Positions 53,381-63,014 of a DNA stretch of 64,000 nt are shown in pieces. The first letter of the stretch is position 1. Every line of letters starts with the position of its first letter. The position numbers and the translations under genes were made by a program. The notes below the pieces were generated by a model. The model was given only the letters and a program-made list of their open reading frames with translations, did no database searches and was not told the origin of the DNA. The stretch is from the NCBI RefSeq assembly GCF_003991425.1, contig NZ_CP034346.1, positions 4,315,501 through 4,379,500 on the forward strand, in the 5' to 3' direction. The stretch comes from Paenibacillus lutimineralis. Lineage in GTDB: Bacteria > Bacillota > Bacilli > Paenibacillales > Paenibacillaceae.

Positions 53381-54310
53381 TCATTGACTCGGCGGAGTAT
53401 CAATTTGAAGCCCAAAGTACTCAAGCAGGAACGCTCTGAATGATTGTGCAACCAGTGGGAGCTTCTCATCTGTCCGATAAATCAAGCCAATTGTCCTCGT
53501 TACTTTTGGATGAGAGATGCGTACTCGGCTCGGCTGCAACAAGAAGCTCTGATACAACGCCATTTCCGGCAGCAAGCTTACTCCCATTCCTGCGGCAACA
53601 AGACCGCGGATCGTATCTGTCTCTTCTCCCTCGAACGCTACCTTCGGCGTGAAGCCTGCTTCCAGACAAGCATGCCATACGATAGGACGCAGAGAGTAAC
53701 CGTTTCCAAAAAGAATAAAATTATCATCTTTCAGCTGGTTCAATGTTATGCTCTGTTCCCCAGCCAAAAGATGTCCGGGCGGTAGAATCGCCACCAATTC
53801 CTCGGTCAATACAATATTTCCAACCACCTGATCATGATTCTCCGGAAATGGAGAGATAAAGGCCAAGTCAACCTCTCCAGAGACCACGTCGCGGATTAAT
53901 GTAGGATACGTTCCTTGTCTGAAGCGGAATTTAACATTAGGATACAATTTACGAAATTCCGAGACGATGCTAGGTATGAAATGAATTCCGAGACTGTTCG
54001 GAAATCCAAGGCGGATCTCGCCTAGCTCCGGATCAAGAAGCTCATGAACCTCCATGACCGCCCGCTCTAAATCCTTCAGAATTGTCTCTACCCTGCTGCA
54101 GAACAATTGCCCTACCGCCGTGAGATGCAGGTTCCTGCCCTTCTGCATGAACAAGTTGACGCCCAGCTCTTGCTCCAGCTGATGAATCTGCCTGCTTACC
54201 GCCGACTGCGCCACATGTAGCTCCTCAGCCGCTTGCGTGACATGCTCTTTTTTCGCCACTTTTACAAAATACTGCAGTTGTCTTAATTCCACAGAATCTG
54301 ATCGCTCCAT
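53381..54310 (-). CDS. LysR-family regulator, GltC-like
   Basis: About 309 aa. The HTH ELRQLQYFVKVAKKEHVTQA...HVAQSAVSRQIHQLE and the effector-domain stretches LGEIRLGFPNSLGIHFIPS and GLVAAGMGVSLLPE closely parallel B. subtilis GltC, activator of glutamate synthase. There is no gltAB next to it, so the target is elsewhere or different. The start is either ATG 54310 or GTG 54292 (which gives VELRQLQY, like GltC). Confidence 0.88.
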   Translation of the reverse strand: MERSDSVELRQLQYFVKVAKKEHVTQAAEELHVAQSAVSRQIHQLEQELGVNLFMQKGRNLHLTAVGQLFCSRVETILKDLERAVMEVHELLDPELGEIRLGFPNSLGIHFIPSIVSEFRKLYPNVKFRFRQGTYPTLIRDVVSGEVDLAFISPFPENHDQVVGNIVLTEELVAILPPGHLLAGEQSITLNQLKDDNFILFGNGYSLRPIVWHACLEAGFTPKVAFEGEETDTIRGLVAAGMGVSLLPEMALYQSFLLQPSRVRISHPKVTRTIGLIYRTDEKLPLVAQSFRAFLLEYFGLQIDTPPSQ

Positions 54311-54463
54311 TTCACTTCTGTTCGATATCCTTTGAAATCAGGACCATTGGCGTACCGGATTATAGTTCTATTGGATGTCAAAGCAAAATGTTAACGCTTA
54401 ATCTGTTAACTAAGTCACCTATAGATCAGTACTTCTTTAATTTACCATGTACTTTCTATTGGT

Positions 54464-55078
54464 TCAATGATTCTTTATGAATCTGCTGAGAATAGCGTAC
54501 AATACGAAGCCGCCAAGCAAGCCGCCGAAGTGAGCCACCCAGTTAATCTGCGTAACGACAAGTGAATAGACGACCCCGACCATAAGCAAGCTGTACAGCG
54601 TCTTACGGGAGCTCTCATCTATCAGGTTGCGCTGCAGCAGGGCAATGAATAAAAACGCACCATAGACTCCATAGACAGCCCCGGAAGCTCCAACAGATAG
54701 ATGTAAGCCCGATGAGCGGTGATACACCGCCAAGCTAATGATATTGCCAATGACTCCACTGAAGATATAGAGCAATAAATATTTAAAATGCCCCATCAGT
54801 CGCTCCAAAGGCGGCGCGAAGACCAGAATCGCGAAGCAGTTCGACACTAAATGCATCAATCCAGAGTGCAGGAACATCGCTGTGAACAATCTCCACCATT
54901 CTGCATCGAACGGCGGAACATTGGTTACAGCGCCGAGCCTAAGTAGAGTGTATCCATTCGTCGATCCGCCATTAAGCAACTCGACGATAAACATCACGAT
55001 ATTAGCGGCTAGAAGCAGACTTGTAACCGGATAATAGCGCAGATAACTTCTCCAATCTTCGTATCGTATAAAGATCAT
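54464..55078 (-). CDS. Rhomboid-family intramembrane serine protease
   Basis: A 204-aa, six-helix protein. Catalytic Ser in SVGASGAVYGVYGA and His in NWVAHFGGLLGGF; LHSGLMHLVSNC supplies the oxyanion-side His and Asn. It should cleave membrane proteins inside the bilayer; substrate unknown. ATG 55078 follows AAGGAGG. Confidence 0.92.
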   Translation of the reverse strand: MIFIRYEDWRSYLRYYPVTSLLLAANIVMFIVELLNGGSTNGYTLLRLGAVTNVPPFDAEWWRLFTAMFLHSGLMHLVSNCFAILVFAPPLERLMGHFKYLLLYIFSGVIGNIISLAVYHRSSGLHLSVGASGAVYGVYGAFLFIALLQRNLIDESSRKTLYSLLMVGVVYSLVVTQINWVAHFGGLLGGFVLYAILSRFIKNH

Positions 55079-55190
55079 ATCGTTTCCTCCTTGTACTCCA
55101 CCCTTTATTTTTATAAGTTGGACAATCTCTTTTTAAAACGATTATAATTAAAATTAGAAACTTTATCTAATTAATAGGAGGAGAAGACAA

Positions 55191-55712
55191 ATGACACAAG
55201 AACGTACTAACGTAGCTACATTTAAAGGCAACCCCATTACTTTGATTGGACCTGAATTAAAGGTCGGGGATAAGGCTCCCGATTTCCGGTTAAATAAAAA
55301 CCTGCTTGAAGAAGCCACCCTTGCCGATTACGACGGCAAAATCAAGCTGATCAGTGTCGTACCCTCCCTGGATACAGGCGTATGTGATGCTCAAACAAGA
55401 CGCTTCAACCAAGAAGCCGCTGAGCTTGGGGAAGATGTAATCATTCTTACCATCAGCGCTGACCTTCCGTTTGCACAAGCCCGCTGGTGCGGAGCTGCCG
55501 GAGTAGATCGCGTAGTAACCCTGTCTGACTACAAAGACAATTCCTTCGGTAAAGCTTACGGCGTCCTGATCAAGGAATTCGCACTGGACCATCGTGCTGT
55601 CTTCGTTCTTGACAAGGATAACACGATCCGCTATGTTCAAGTACTTAACGAAATGGGCGAGCATCCGAACTATGAAGAGCCGATCGCGGCTGTGAAGCAG
55701 CTGCTTGCTTAA
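55191..55712 (+). CDS. tpx: Thiol peroxidase
   Basis: A 173-aa atypical 2-Cys peroxiredoxin that reduces peroxides with thioredoxin. Peroxidatic Cys in [15 protein letters not shown] (about 60) and resolving Cys in [12 protein letters not shown] (about 94). The N-terminus [20 protein letters not shown] (20) is typical of Tpx. GGAGGAG precedes the ATG. A TTATAAT upstream could be a partial PerR-like site, but only one half matches. Confidence 0.95.
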   Translation: MTQERTNVATFKGNPITLIGPELKVGDKAPDFRLNKNLLEEATLADYDGKIKLISVVPSLDTGVCDAQTRRFNQEAAELGEDVIILTISADLPFAQARWCGAAGVDRVVTLSDYKDNSFGKAYGVLIKEFALDHRAVFVLDKDNTIRYVQVLNEMGEHPNYEEPIAAVKQLLA

Positions 55713-55740
55713 CTCTCAGGACCATACATGTAATGACAAG

Positions 55741-55780
55741 AAAAGCGAGTAAGGAGGAAAACCTCCCTGCTCGCTTTTTT
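55741..55780 (+). terminator. Terminator of tpx
   Basis: AAAAGCGAG...GGAGG-AAAA-CCTCC...CTCGCTTTTTT, two stacked stems and six T. Confidence 0.85.
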
Positions 55781-55796
55781 GTCCCCGTTCTGTCAA

Positions 55797-56189
55797 TTAC
55801 GCTGTTACTTTATAGGCAGCCAGCTTCTTGTCCAGTACGGCGAACAAATGAAGGACATTGCGGTAGTTCGCCCCCAGATCCCCCATCGAACCTCGGGTTG
55901 CAGAATAGACGTCGACAGCTGTACGGACAGGACCCGTGGATACAATAGATACGGTAATATCCATAACCCGTCCGAATTTGGTGCGCTTCTCCAGGGTAAT
56001 CTCCCCTACGTTAGGGACCTCATGCAGCACTTTATATCCGGGAATTTTCTTCAAAGTTGAGCTTATTTCTTCCCAGGCTTTTTCCCTGGATAATTGATAA
56101 TATCTCGTCTTTAATTCAGGTGTCTTCGCACGATCACTTGTTCCTTCGTAGCTGCGAAAAATCCCGACTAATGTTCTTTTTAGCGACAA
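55797..56189 (-). CDS. Conserved protein, DUF1499-like
   Basis: A 130-aa protein. The order TPELKTRYYQLSREKAWEEI, then GEITLEKRTKFGRVMDITV and finally VDVYSATRGSMGDLGANYRN resembles DUF1499 proteins (typical VDVRSASRVG...DFGVN). Function unknown. The start appears to be TTG 56189, with AAGGAGG 9 nt upstream. Confidence 0.72.
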   Translation of the reverse strand: MSLKRTLVGIFRSYEGTSDRAKTPELKTRYYQLSREKAWEEISSTLKKIPGYKVLHEVPNVGEITLEKRTKFGRVMDITVSIVSTGPVRTAVDVYSATRGSMGDLGANYRNVLHLFAVLDKKLAAYKVTA

Positions 56190-56298
56190 CCTGCTCTTCC
56201 TCCTTCATAATAGCGGCAAGAAATAGTAAGTATAATTTATATTATAGTGTAACATCGATTGAAGAACAAACAAAGTCGAATCCAGGAAGAAGACAAAT

Positions 56299-56349
56299 AA
56301 AAAAGGCACCTCGAGGACTCTTTTTCACAAAAAATCCTTCAAAGTGCCG
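56299..56349 (-). terminator. Terminator of the 6S RNA gene
   Basis: On the minus strand GGCACTTTGAAGGATTT...GAGTCCTCGAGGTGCC closes an imperfect stem followed by TTTTTTATTT. Confidence 0.7.
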
Positions 56350-56548
56350 CATCCATTATACAAGACCCGCCTATGCCGTCCGATTATCGTGTCTCGAACC
56401 TGCTCTTAGCAGGTGGGTGACCGCAACGACGCTTTTGAAGTCCCCTCATCCGCTGGATAGGGCCTTTCAGCTGCGGCGTAATATGAGTCTCCCGAGACTT
56501 TGTCATTGGTTCAAAACAACAATTAACCGAAACGTACATCGCAGGACG
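56350..56548 (-). ncRNA. ssrS: 6S RNA (RNA polymerase-binding)
   Basis: About 190 nt on the minus strand between a strong promoter and terminator and with no open frame. The 5' part GTCCTGCGATGTACG and the 3' part GGTTCGAGACACG...GACGGCATAGGCGGG parallel the closing-stem segments of E. coli 6S (CTGAGATGTTCG and GGCGGCATCTCGG), and they pair with each other through a small bulge. A central unpaired region is consistent with the open-promoter mimic. It would bind sigma-A holoenzyme in stationary phase. Assignment by pattern only; ends are approximate. Confidence 0.72.
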
Positions 56549-56555
56549 TATTAAC

Positions 56556-56584
56556 ATTATAGAACTTCTTAATTCAATTGTAAA
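56556..56584 (-). promoter_or_regulatory. Sigma-A promoter of the 6S RNA
   Basis: On the minus strand -35 TTTACA (56579-56584), 17-bp spacer, consensus -10 TATAAT (56556-56561); the RNA should begin about 8 nt further. Confidence 0.7.
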
Positions 56585-56634
56585 CTCGACATTATTAGCA
56601 AATCGACAGATCAGCTTGTCCGAGGATAAAAGAA

Positions 56635-57447
56635 TTAGTTCTTCTCTTTGTCCTCTCCTTCAGTCAACTCAGCAACTACCGATTCAGCATCCTCACTCGC
56701 TTCGCCATCGGTTTGCTGCGTGCCTTCTTCCTCCACCTGACGAAGCCTCTCCACCTTCTCCTGCACTTTCGTGTAGGCGATGTTAAAGTTGAAGTAGGCC
56801 ATCCAAGCGATCAATGTGGCAAAGCCAAAAGGAATCAGCCAGGTGAACTTCAAGGTAATGAACCCAATCACCACTGCAGTAAGGAACGTGGACAGTGTGC
56901 GGAAAGGTCTGAGAACCGTGAGCAAAATAGCATTCTTAATTAACATTTTAACTTTCATATGAAAATGAGCTACTAAGGAGAAGAAATTAAATAAGGACAA
57001 CAAGATGAAAAATAGCAGCACCATCATCACGATGCCCAGAATCTGCATATTCTTAAATTCCTTCATATACACTTCGTAATCCACATACATGATGACGATC
57101 AGGAGCGTGTAGAAGATGCCTCCCAGCATACTTTGCTTGTAATTATCCTTATAACTTCTGAAGAACAGCTTAGTAATGCTAAGATCAGTCTCTCCCAATA
57201 CCCATTTCCGGGTTACCGAGAATAAAGCTGCAGTCGCAGGAAAAAGTGTAAACGGTGCCAAAACCACCATAGGCATGTAAATTTCAAAGGGTATAGGCAT
57301 GTTTGTCGAAGCAACGTAATTAAGCCCGAGAAATAAGAGCAATAGGATCGGCGAAGAACATAGCACCCAATATAAATTGCTGCCGGCAATTCGCATAATC
57401 CATTCAGTAATTTTGTATAATCCACCCATTAAACCTTTGGTTTCCAA
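56635..57447 (-). CDS. YesL/DUF624-family membrane protein
   Basis: About 271 aa with five to six membrane helices and an acidic cytoplasmic tail (EEEGTQQTDGEASEDAESVV, 20). The region GLMGGLYKITEWIMRIAGSN and the loop WVLGETDLSITKLFFRSYK resemble YesL (DUF624), usually linked to sugar utilisation or membrane function. The likely start is TTG 57447 with GGAGG 8 nt upstream; an ATG 15 nt earlier overlaps the ribosome site region. No sugar-uptake gene is adjacent. Confidence 0.82.
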   Translation of the reverse strand: METKGLMGGLYKITEWIMRIAGSNLYWVLCSSPILLLLFLGLNYVASTNMPIPFEIYMPMVVLAPFTLFPATAALFSVTRKWVLGETDLSITKLFFRSYKDNYKQSMLGGIFYTLLIVIMYVDYEVYMKEFKNMQILGIVMMVLLFFILLSLFNFFSLVAHFHMKVKMLIKNAILLTVLRPFRTLSTFLTAVVIGFITLKFTWLIPFGFATLIAWMAYFNFNIAYTKVQEKVERLRQVEEEGTQQTDGEASEDAESVVAELTEGEDKEKN

Positions 57448-57553
57448 AAAATCTCCCTCCATCAGTAACAGAATCTGTCTATATTTATAATAATACATGA
57501 TTCATGACCGACTATCCAGCGCCTATTTTGTATATACCTAGGTAAGAGTCTAG

Positions 57554-57580
57554 ACTAGTTCACCCACCCAGCATAAGATA
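57554..57580 (+). promoter_or_regulatory. Sigma-K-like promoter of YjcZ-like gene 2
   Basis: AC (57554-57555), 16-bp spacer, CATAAGATA (57572-57580). Same layout as upstream of the 35228 gene. Confidence 0.4.
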
Positions 57581-57637
57581 TACCGTACTTCAAAACTTAG
57601 GCGAGAACATCTTCTAAATAAAAAGGAGGTTATTCTA

Positions 57638-57769
57638 ATGTCTGGTGTTGTTGGTGGATTCGGGAGTTGTGGGAGTTGTGGTAGTTGTGGCGGTGGATGG
57701 ACATCTACAGGTACGATCTTAGTATTGTTCATTCTGCTCGTGATTGTAAGCCGGACCTTTTTTCTGTAA
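57638..57769 (+). CDS. YjcZ-like small hydrophobic protein, 43 aa, Cys-Gly rich
   Basis: Begins MSGVVGGFGSCGSCGSCGGG, with three SCG repeats, then GTILVLFILLVIVSRTFFL as a C-terminal membrane helix. AAGGAGG lies 8 nt before ATG 57638. The helix is nearly identical to that of the 32-aa protein at 35228. Likely a sporulation-phase membrane or coat peptide by resemblance to YjcZ. Function unknown. Confidence 0.75.
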   Translation: MSGVVGGFGSCGSCGSCGGGWTSTGTILVLFILLVIVSRTFFL

Positions 57770-57780
57770 TTATAACAGCA

Positions 57781-57811
57781 AAAGAAGACGAAGATTGCCT
57801 TCGTCTTCTTT
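57781..57811. terminator. Bidirectional terminator
   Basis: AAAGAAGACGAAG-ATTGC-CTTCGTCTTCTTT between the plus-strand YjcZ-like gene and the end of the minus-strand helicase gene. Confidence 0.8.
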
Positions 57812-57840
57812 GTTATTCCAAACGATTCGTTAACTTAAAA

Positions 57841-59418
57841 TTACTTATCGGAGAAGCTGCCACCATTCTTTGGTCTGCGCTCGCCGTTATTGTAACTAGA
57901 ACGCGGCTTACGATCGGATGAACCACCGCGATAGGAATCGCGTCCACCCTCCTTGTTGTAGCCGCCTTTGTAGCCACCGCGATTTCCGCCTTCGCGATTT
58001 CCACCCTCGCGGTTATCGCGACGGTAGCCACCACGGTTACCGTAGCCGGAAGGCTTACGTCCGCTGGAACGGATGTCAGGATTACGACGCTTCACACGAA
58101 TCGGCTCTTCCGGAGTCAATTCGATGGACGCCTTATCACTCTTCTCGCCCGTAATGAGCTTGAATGCTGCGGCAAGTAAATTGACAGAGTCGTATTGCTC
58201 CAGCAATTGAATCGCAATGCCTTTATATTCTCTAAGTTCTCCTTCTTCAACGATCTCAAGGATTCGCTCAGCTGCAATCCGTTGCTTACCTTCAATTGCT
58301 TCAGCAAGTGTAGGCAATGGCTTGCGGGTAATCTTATGACGAGTAATCCGCTCGATGAAGTGCAAATGGTCAATCTCCCGTGGAGTTACAAAGGACCAAG
58401 CTGTCCCTTCTTTACCCGCACGGCCGGTCCGGCCAATACGGTGTACATAGCTCTCCGGATCCTGCGGCAAGTCAAAGTTGACAACGTGCGTTACGCCGGA
58501 TACGTCCAGGCCGCGAGCAGCCACGTCGGTAGCAACGAGCACGTCGATGCTTCCGTCACGGAATTTACGCATGACATTGTCACGTTGATTCTGCGACAAG
58601 TCGCCATGCAGGCCGTCTGCAGAGTAACCCCGTTTTTGCAAAGCTTCAGACAACTCGTCGACACGACGCTTAGTACGTCCAAATACGATCGCAAGCTCAG
58701 GTGACTCCATATCGAGTAAACGGGAAAGGGCATCAAATTTCTGACGTTCATTAACCTCAATATAGGCTTGATCAATAAGCGGGGCGCTTACCTGTTTAGG
58801 AATTACAGATACATGCTCAGGATTTTTCAAAAATTGCTGCGCCAGTTTTTGGATATTTGAAGGCATAGTCGCGGAAAATAACATTGTCTGACGTTCTTCG
58901 GGGACAAGCTTCAGGATCGATTGGATATCTTCCATGAAGCCCATATCGAGCATTTCATCGGCTTCATCCAGTACAACAGTCTGTACATCGTCGAGCTTAA
59001 TCGTCTTACGATTGATATGGTCCAGCAAGCGTCCTGGGGTACCGATGATGATCTGTGGCTTCTTCTTCAGCGCACGGATCTGACGAACAATATCCTGTCC
59101 GCCATAAATGGCCAATGAACGGGTTCCCTTGAAGCGGGCAAGCTTGCCGATTTCTTCTGCAACCTGGATAGCTAATTCACGGGTAGGTGTCATAATGAGA
59201 GCTACGATATGCTCTTCATCTTTCGAGATTTTATTGATAAGCGGCAAACCAAAAGCTGCAGTCTTTCCTGTCCCTGTTTGTGCTTGTCCGATCATGTCTC
59301 TACCGGTCATCGCAATCGGGATCGATTTAGCTTGAATCGGGGTCGCTTCCTCAAATCCAAGCTCCGTTATAGCTTGTAATACTTTAGGCTCTAGGCCAAA
59401 TTCTGAAAATGTGTTCAA
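57841..59418 (-). CDS. cshA: DEAD-box RNA helicase, CshA-like
   Basis: About 525 aa. Helicase motifs in order: [14 protein letters not shown] (Q), AQTGTGKT (I), PTRELAIQ (Ia), TPGRLLDH (Ib), VLDEADEML (II), FSATMP (III), [11 protein letters not shown] (V) and [10 protein letters not shown] (VI). The tail (last about 65 residues) is Gly/Arg-rich with [10 protein letters not shown] and GGYN repeats, an RNA-binding extension. It unwinds RNA in degradosome, ribosome assembly or cold adaptation. The likely start is TTG 59418 (LNTFSEFGL), with GAGG just upstream; a GTG at 59457 is the longest option. Confidence 0.9.
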   Translation of the reverse strand: MNTFSEFGLEPKVLQAITELGFEEATPIQAKSIPIAMTGRDMIGQAQTGTGKTAAFGLPLINKISKDEEHIVALIMTPTRELAIQVAEEIGKLARFKGTRSLAIYGGQDIVRQIRALKKKPQIIIGTPGRLLDHINRKTIKLDDVQTVVLDEADEMLDMGFMEDIQSILKLVPEERQTMLFSATMPSNIQKLAQQFLKNPEHVSVIPKQVSAPLIDQAYIEVNERQKFDALSRLLDMESPELAIVFGRTKRRVDELSEALQKRGYSADGLHGDLSQNQRDNVMRKFRDGSIDVLVATDVAARGLDVSGVTHVVNFDLPQDPESYVHRIGRTGRAGKEGTAWSFVTPREIDHLHFIERITRHKITRKPLPTLAEAIEGKQRIAAERILEIVEEGELREYKGIAIQLLEQYDSVNLLAAAFKLITGEKSDKASIELTPEEPIRVKRRNPDIRSSGRKPSGYGNRGGYRRDNREGGNREGGNRGGYKGGYNKEGGRDSYRGGSSDRKPRSSYNNGERRPKNGGSFSDK

Positions 59419-59723
59419 ATTGTCCTCAAACTCCTTCTTATACAGTGGACATTCCACCTTCTTAACTGTATTCTTAAGTAGCGTTTAATCTGTTTATAGA
59501 CTGTCCAGTCAGCCCGAAAAATTTACATAGGCTCTGGATCTGAATAAGCATCTGACGACAAATCAACCTGAATTCTACAGGCCATTTCACCAAAATATAT
59601 GGACCATCAAAGTGAAAGTGATCCCTACTCAAGAATATCTAAAACATTATAACATAAATCATTTCAAAAATACCAGTAGAATGCAGGTGGGTATACTATT
59701 TATTATTTAAGGGAGGATTTTTA

Positions 59724-60545
59724 GTGTTAAAGGAAATTAGGAACTGTGTTATCATCTTGATCGGGGCGGCGTTTATCGCCTCAGGCTTCAATCTGTTCCT
59801 CGTTCCACAACAACTTCTAAGCGGAGGAGTATCCGGATTGGCTATGCTGACAGGGTACTTCACGCCATTTAGCATAAATACGATGTACCTCGCCTATAAC
59901 GTCCCTCTGTTAATTATTGGGCTTTTTCTGCTGGGCAGACGGTTTATCGGTCTAAGCATCCTGTCCGTTGCCGGAGTTACGCTGATGATGGCGCTCATTC
60001 CAGAGAGAGCTCTGGCCTCCGATACGCTGCTCTCGGCCGTCTTTGGCGGTGTGCTCGTCGGCATCGGAAGCGGTATTTCCTTCCGCGTTGGCGGTTCCTC
60101 CGGCGGCTTCGATATTATCGGCTCGGCCGTCACGCGCTACCGCGATTTCCCAGTCGGAACGATCCTCGTCTTCATGAACGGTGTCGTGATTCTGGCTATG
60201 GGTTACCTGAAAGGCAACTGGAATTTGGCCCTTGCCTCGATGGTTTCCATTTATTTGACCGGCAAAGTACTAGATATGATTCATGTTAGCCATAATAAAG
60301 TTACGCTGTTCATCGTAACTGATAAGACCGAGGAGCTATTGAAGCAGCTTCTGGCTCGTCCGCGTGGGGTTACGAAGATTAAGACTGAAGGAGCCTTCTC
60401 CCATAAGGAGAAGGATATGCTTATGACCGTTACGACCATGTACGAGCTTACTGAGCTAAAAGAAGTCATCAAACAGACCGATCCTGCCGCTTTCGTTAAT
60501 ATTGTAGAAACGACAGGCGTAATGGGCTCTTTCCGCAGACGCTGA
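59724..60545 (+). CDS. YitT-family membrane protein (DUF161/DUF2179)
   Basis: A 273-aa protein: five membrane helices with GGVSGLAMLTG and GGSSGGFDIIGSAV motifs, then a soluble C-terminal DUF2179 domain (ARPRGVTKIKTEGAFSHKEKD). Function is unknown across the family; nucleotide or metabolite sensing has been suggested. The start is GTG 59724 with GGGAGG 7 nt upstream. Confidence 0.9.
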   Translation: MLKEIRNCVIILIGAAFIASGFNLFLVPQQLLSGGVSGLAMLTGYFTPFSINTMYLAYNVPLLIIGLFLLGRRFIGLSILSVAGVTLMMALIPERALASDTLLSAVFGGVLVGIGSGISFRVGGSSGGFDIIGSAVTRYRDFPVGTILVFMNGVVILAMGYLKGNWNLALASMVSIYLTGKVLDMIHVSHNKVTLFIVTDKTEELLKQLLARPRGVTKIKTEGAFSHKEKDMLMTVTTMYELTELKEVIKQTDPAAFVNIVETTGVMGSFRRR

Positions 60546-60721
60546 CAGACACAGGTCTTCCGCTCACGCCGTTCCAATTTTGCAGCGATGTGCTATAATA
60601 ATGTCAAACGGTTCCTTAGATAATCTTATAAATATTTCTGCCTCCGCTTTACCTGATTTCACAAGCTCGTGCTTTTCCGATTTTGAATGATTCGTAACCA
60701 GAATGATTCTAGGAGGAAAGG

Positions 60722-60925
60722 GTGATTGAAGTGGAAATGGAAACGGTAAAACTGGCACAAATTGTTAGAAAATGGTTTCCGGATATGCTGCCTTTTTTGG
60801 ATCAAAAGGAGCTTAACTCCATGATCATCCTCCGCGATGGTCTGACCATTTTGGAACCGGAAGATGCGATGGAGATTATCCAGTACAGCATCTGTGAGCA
60901 TCAAAATTCGGCATTTCTTCATTAA
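60722..60925 (+). CDS. Small hypothetical protein, 67 aa
   Basis: An acidic, probably helical soluble protein (METVKLAQIVRKWFPDMLPF, DAMEIIQYSICEHQNSAF). The GTG at 60722 has AGGAGG 5-6 nt upstream; a downstream ATG at 60737 is less well placed. Followed by a strong terminator, so it is probably expressed. No family recognised. Confidence 0.6.
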   Translation: MIEVEMETVKLAQIVRKWFPDMLPFLDQKELNSMIILRDGLTILEPEDAMEIIQYSICEHQNSAFLH

Positions 60926-60947
60926 AATGAATGTAACTGCATCACCA

Positions 60948-60988
60948 AGCCGTTTCTTTTGCTTGATAGCAGAGGAAACGGTTTTTTT
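60948..60988 (+). terminator. Intrinsic terminator
   Basis: GCCGTTTCTTT...GAGGAAACGGT followed by seven T. Confidence 0.85.
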
Positions 60989-61064
60989 GCGCTTTCAACA
61001 ACATATAGAAATTACCATTTATAACCTTACTTAGTGCTTGCTGCCATGAAATGGAGTCTTGAGA

Positions 61065-62438
61065 ATGAAGGAAACTTATACATTAAAGCAAAAATACATG
61101 CAGTTCCTGCATATTCTTCTCCCGATTCTAGTTACGCAGATTACGATGTCATTAATGACCTTCTTCGATACAATTATGTCCGGTCATGCCAGTCCAGCCG
61201 ACCTGGCGGGAACCGCCATCGGCGCAAGTCTTTGGGTTCCAGTCCAGACCGGCTTAAGCGGCGTACTGATGGGGATCACTCCAATCGTATCTCAGCTCAT
61301 CGGGGGAGGCAAACCGGACAAGGTTGGCTACAATGTCATGCAAGCCCTGTGGCTTGCAGCCGCGGTCGGAATCGTGGTTCTTATTATCGGGGGATTTCTA
61401 ATTTCTCCTATATTGAATAAAATGGGATTAGAACCCAAGGTGCATCATGTCGCATTTTATTATCTCGTATCGATATCAACCGGTATACTGCCCTTATTTG
61501 GCTACATTGTCATCCGTTCATTTATCGATGCATTGGGACAAACCCGTGTGTCCATGGTTATATCCCTGATCTCCCTGCCCTTGAATATCGGTGCTGGATA
61601 TTTGCTCATCTTTGGACGGCTCGGTTTTCCGCGATTGGGCGGGATTGGTTCGGGGATAGCCTCGGCCTTTACTTATTGGTGCATCTTCCTGATCGCTCTT
61701 TGGATTGCGCATAAGGCGCAGCCGTTCGCTTCATACCGAGTATTCGGCAAGCTGCACCGTATTTCACTGGAGAAGTGGAAGGAACTGATGAAGCTCGGCA
61801 TACCGATTGGCTTCTCGATGTTCTTTGAGACAGCGGTCTTTGCGGCGGTTACATTATTAATGAGCCGCTTCGATACGTTGACGATCGCCGCCCATCAAGC
61901 GGCTAACAACTTTGCTTCTACCTTGTATATGCTTCCTTTGAGCATCTGTCTGGCGCTTACTATCCTGGTCGGCTTCGAGACGGGTGCGGCCCGGCTCAAG
62001 GATGCCAAGCAATACGCTGTCATCGGGATCAGCACCGCGATTGGATTATCGCTTATTACCGCCATGCTGTTAATGGTGTTCCGCAACGGTGTCGCAGGAC
62101 TGTACTCCAGTGATAAGGCTGTTATTACCCTGATTACTCATTTTCTGGTCTACGCTGTATTCTTCCAGATTTCCGATGCCATTGCCACACCTACTCAAGG
62201 AGCATTGCGCGGATATAAGGATGTGAATCCAGCATTCTGGATCAGTCTGCTGGCCTATTGGATCATCGGATTGCCGCTTGGAATCGTTCTGGCCAAGTAT
62301 ACAACTCTCGGCCCATACGGCTACTGGATCGGACTGATCTCCGGACTGGCTGCCGCAGCCGTGCTTCTGCTTCATCGTCTCTATGTCGTACAGCGAAGAA
62401 TTGCACAACGAATGATACAGGTCGAACAATCACATTGA
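61065..62438 (+). CDS. MATE-family multidrug/sodium exporter (NorM type)
   Basis: A 457-aa, 12-helix exporter with two MATE repeats: LPILVTQITMSLMTFFDTIM (20) with the helix-1/2 motif FFDTIMSG, and LGIPIGFSMFFETAVFAAVT (20) for the second half. It exports cationic drugs in exchange for Na+ or H+. ATG 61065 follows GGAG by 8 nt. It is followed by bcp with a 19-bp gap, so the two are probably cotranscribed. Confidence 0.9.
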   Translation: MKETYTLKQKYMQFLHILLPILVTQITMSLMTFFDTIMSGHASPADLAGTAIGASLWVPVQTGLSGVLMGITPIVSQLIGGGKPDKVGYNVMQALWLAAAVGIVVLIIGGFLISPILNKMGLEPKVHHVAFYYLVSISTGILPLFGYIVIRSFIDALGQTRVSMVISLISLPLNIGAGYLLIFGRLGFPRLGGIGSGIASAFTYWCIFLIALWIAHKAQPFASYRVFGKLHRISLEKWKELMKLGIPIGFSMFFETAVFAAVTLLMSRFDTLTIAAHQAANNFASTLYMLPLSICLALTILVGFETGAARLKDAKQYAVIGISTAIGLSLITAMLLMVFRNGVAGLYSSDKAVITLITHFLVYAVFFQISDAIATPTQGALRGYKDVNPAFWISLLAYWIIGLPLGIVLAKYTTLGPYGYWIGLISGLAAAAVLLLHRLYVVQRRIAQRMIQVEQSH

Positions 62439-62456
62439 TCATAAGGAGTGTTCTTT

Positions 62457-62912
62457 ATGCTGAAACCGGGTGAACAAGCCCCCCTCTTCCAGGCCGACAG
62501 TACACAAGGCACCATCAATCTTACCAATTTGCTTGGACAGAAGCCGATTGTACTTATTTTCTATCCGATGGACGAGACGCCGGGATGTACAAAACAGCTC
62601 TGTGCCGTACGTGATGCCGAATCAGAGTATGCCGAGAGAGGAGCCGCAGTACTAGGTGTGAATACCGCCTCCAAAGACAGCCACGAGAAATTTGCTGCCA
62701 AGCAAGGCTACCGCTTCCCGCTCGTGGTGGACGAAGGCGGGGCCATCCGCCGTCTCTATGGAGTAGGCAAGTCGCTCGGCTTCCTGACCCAGCAGCGAAG
62801 CGTATTCGTCATTGACCTGGAAGGCAGAATCGCCTTAGCGGAGAAGGGCCTTCCCTCCACCGAGGATATTCTGGCCGCCATCGATTCACTTCTACAGAAA
62901 AAGCCTGAATAG
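62457..62912 (+). CDS. bcp: Bacterioferritin comigratory protein-type peroxiredoxin
   Basis: A 151-aa peroxiredoxin. The peroxidatic Cys is in YPMDETPGCTKQLC, and the second Cys five residues on is the usual BCP resolving position. It reduces hydroperoxides with thioredoxin. ATG 62457 follows AAGGAG by 8 nt. Confidence 0.92.
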   Translation: MLKPGEQAPLFQADSTQGTINLTNLLGQKPIVLIFYPMDETPGCTKQLCAVRDAESEYAERGAAVLGVNTASKDSHEKFAAKQGYRFPLVVDEGGAIRRLYGVGKSLGFLTQQRSVFVIDLEGRIALAEKGLPSTEDILAAIDSLLQKKPE

Positions 62913-63014
62913 GTTAGGTTTACTTCTACTGCGCAAGTAGCAGCCGATTTTTTAGCAAATTGGAAAACTAGTTGAAATGATCCGATTTGGGCAGGTCGAT
63001 TTCCATTTGCCAAC

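Noticed and set aside
55120..55165. PerR box upstream of tpx
   Set aside because: TTATAAT matches one half-site, but the second half (ATTATAA) agrees at only about four of seven positions.
60593..60758. Minus-strand reading frame opposite the 60722 gene
   Set aside because: No ribosome site, composition unlike a protein, and the plus-strand frame has a proper Shine-Dalgarno and terminator.
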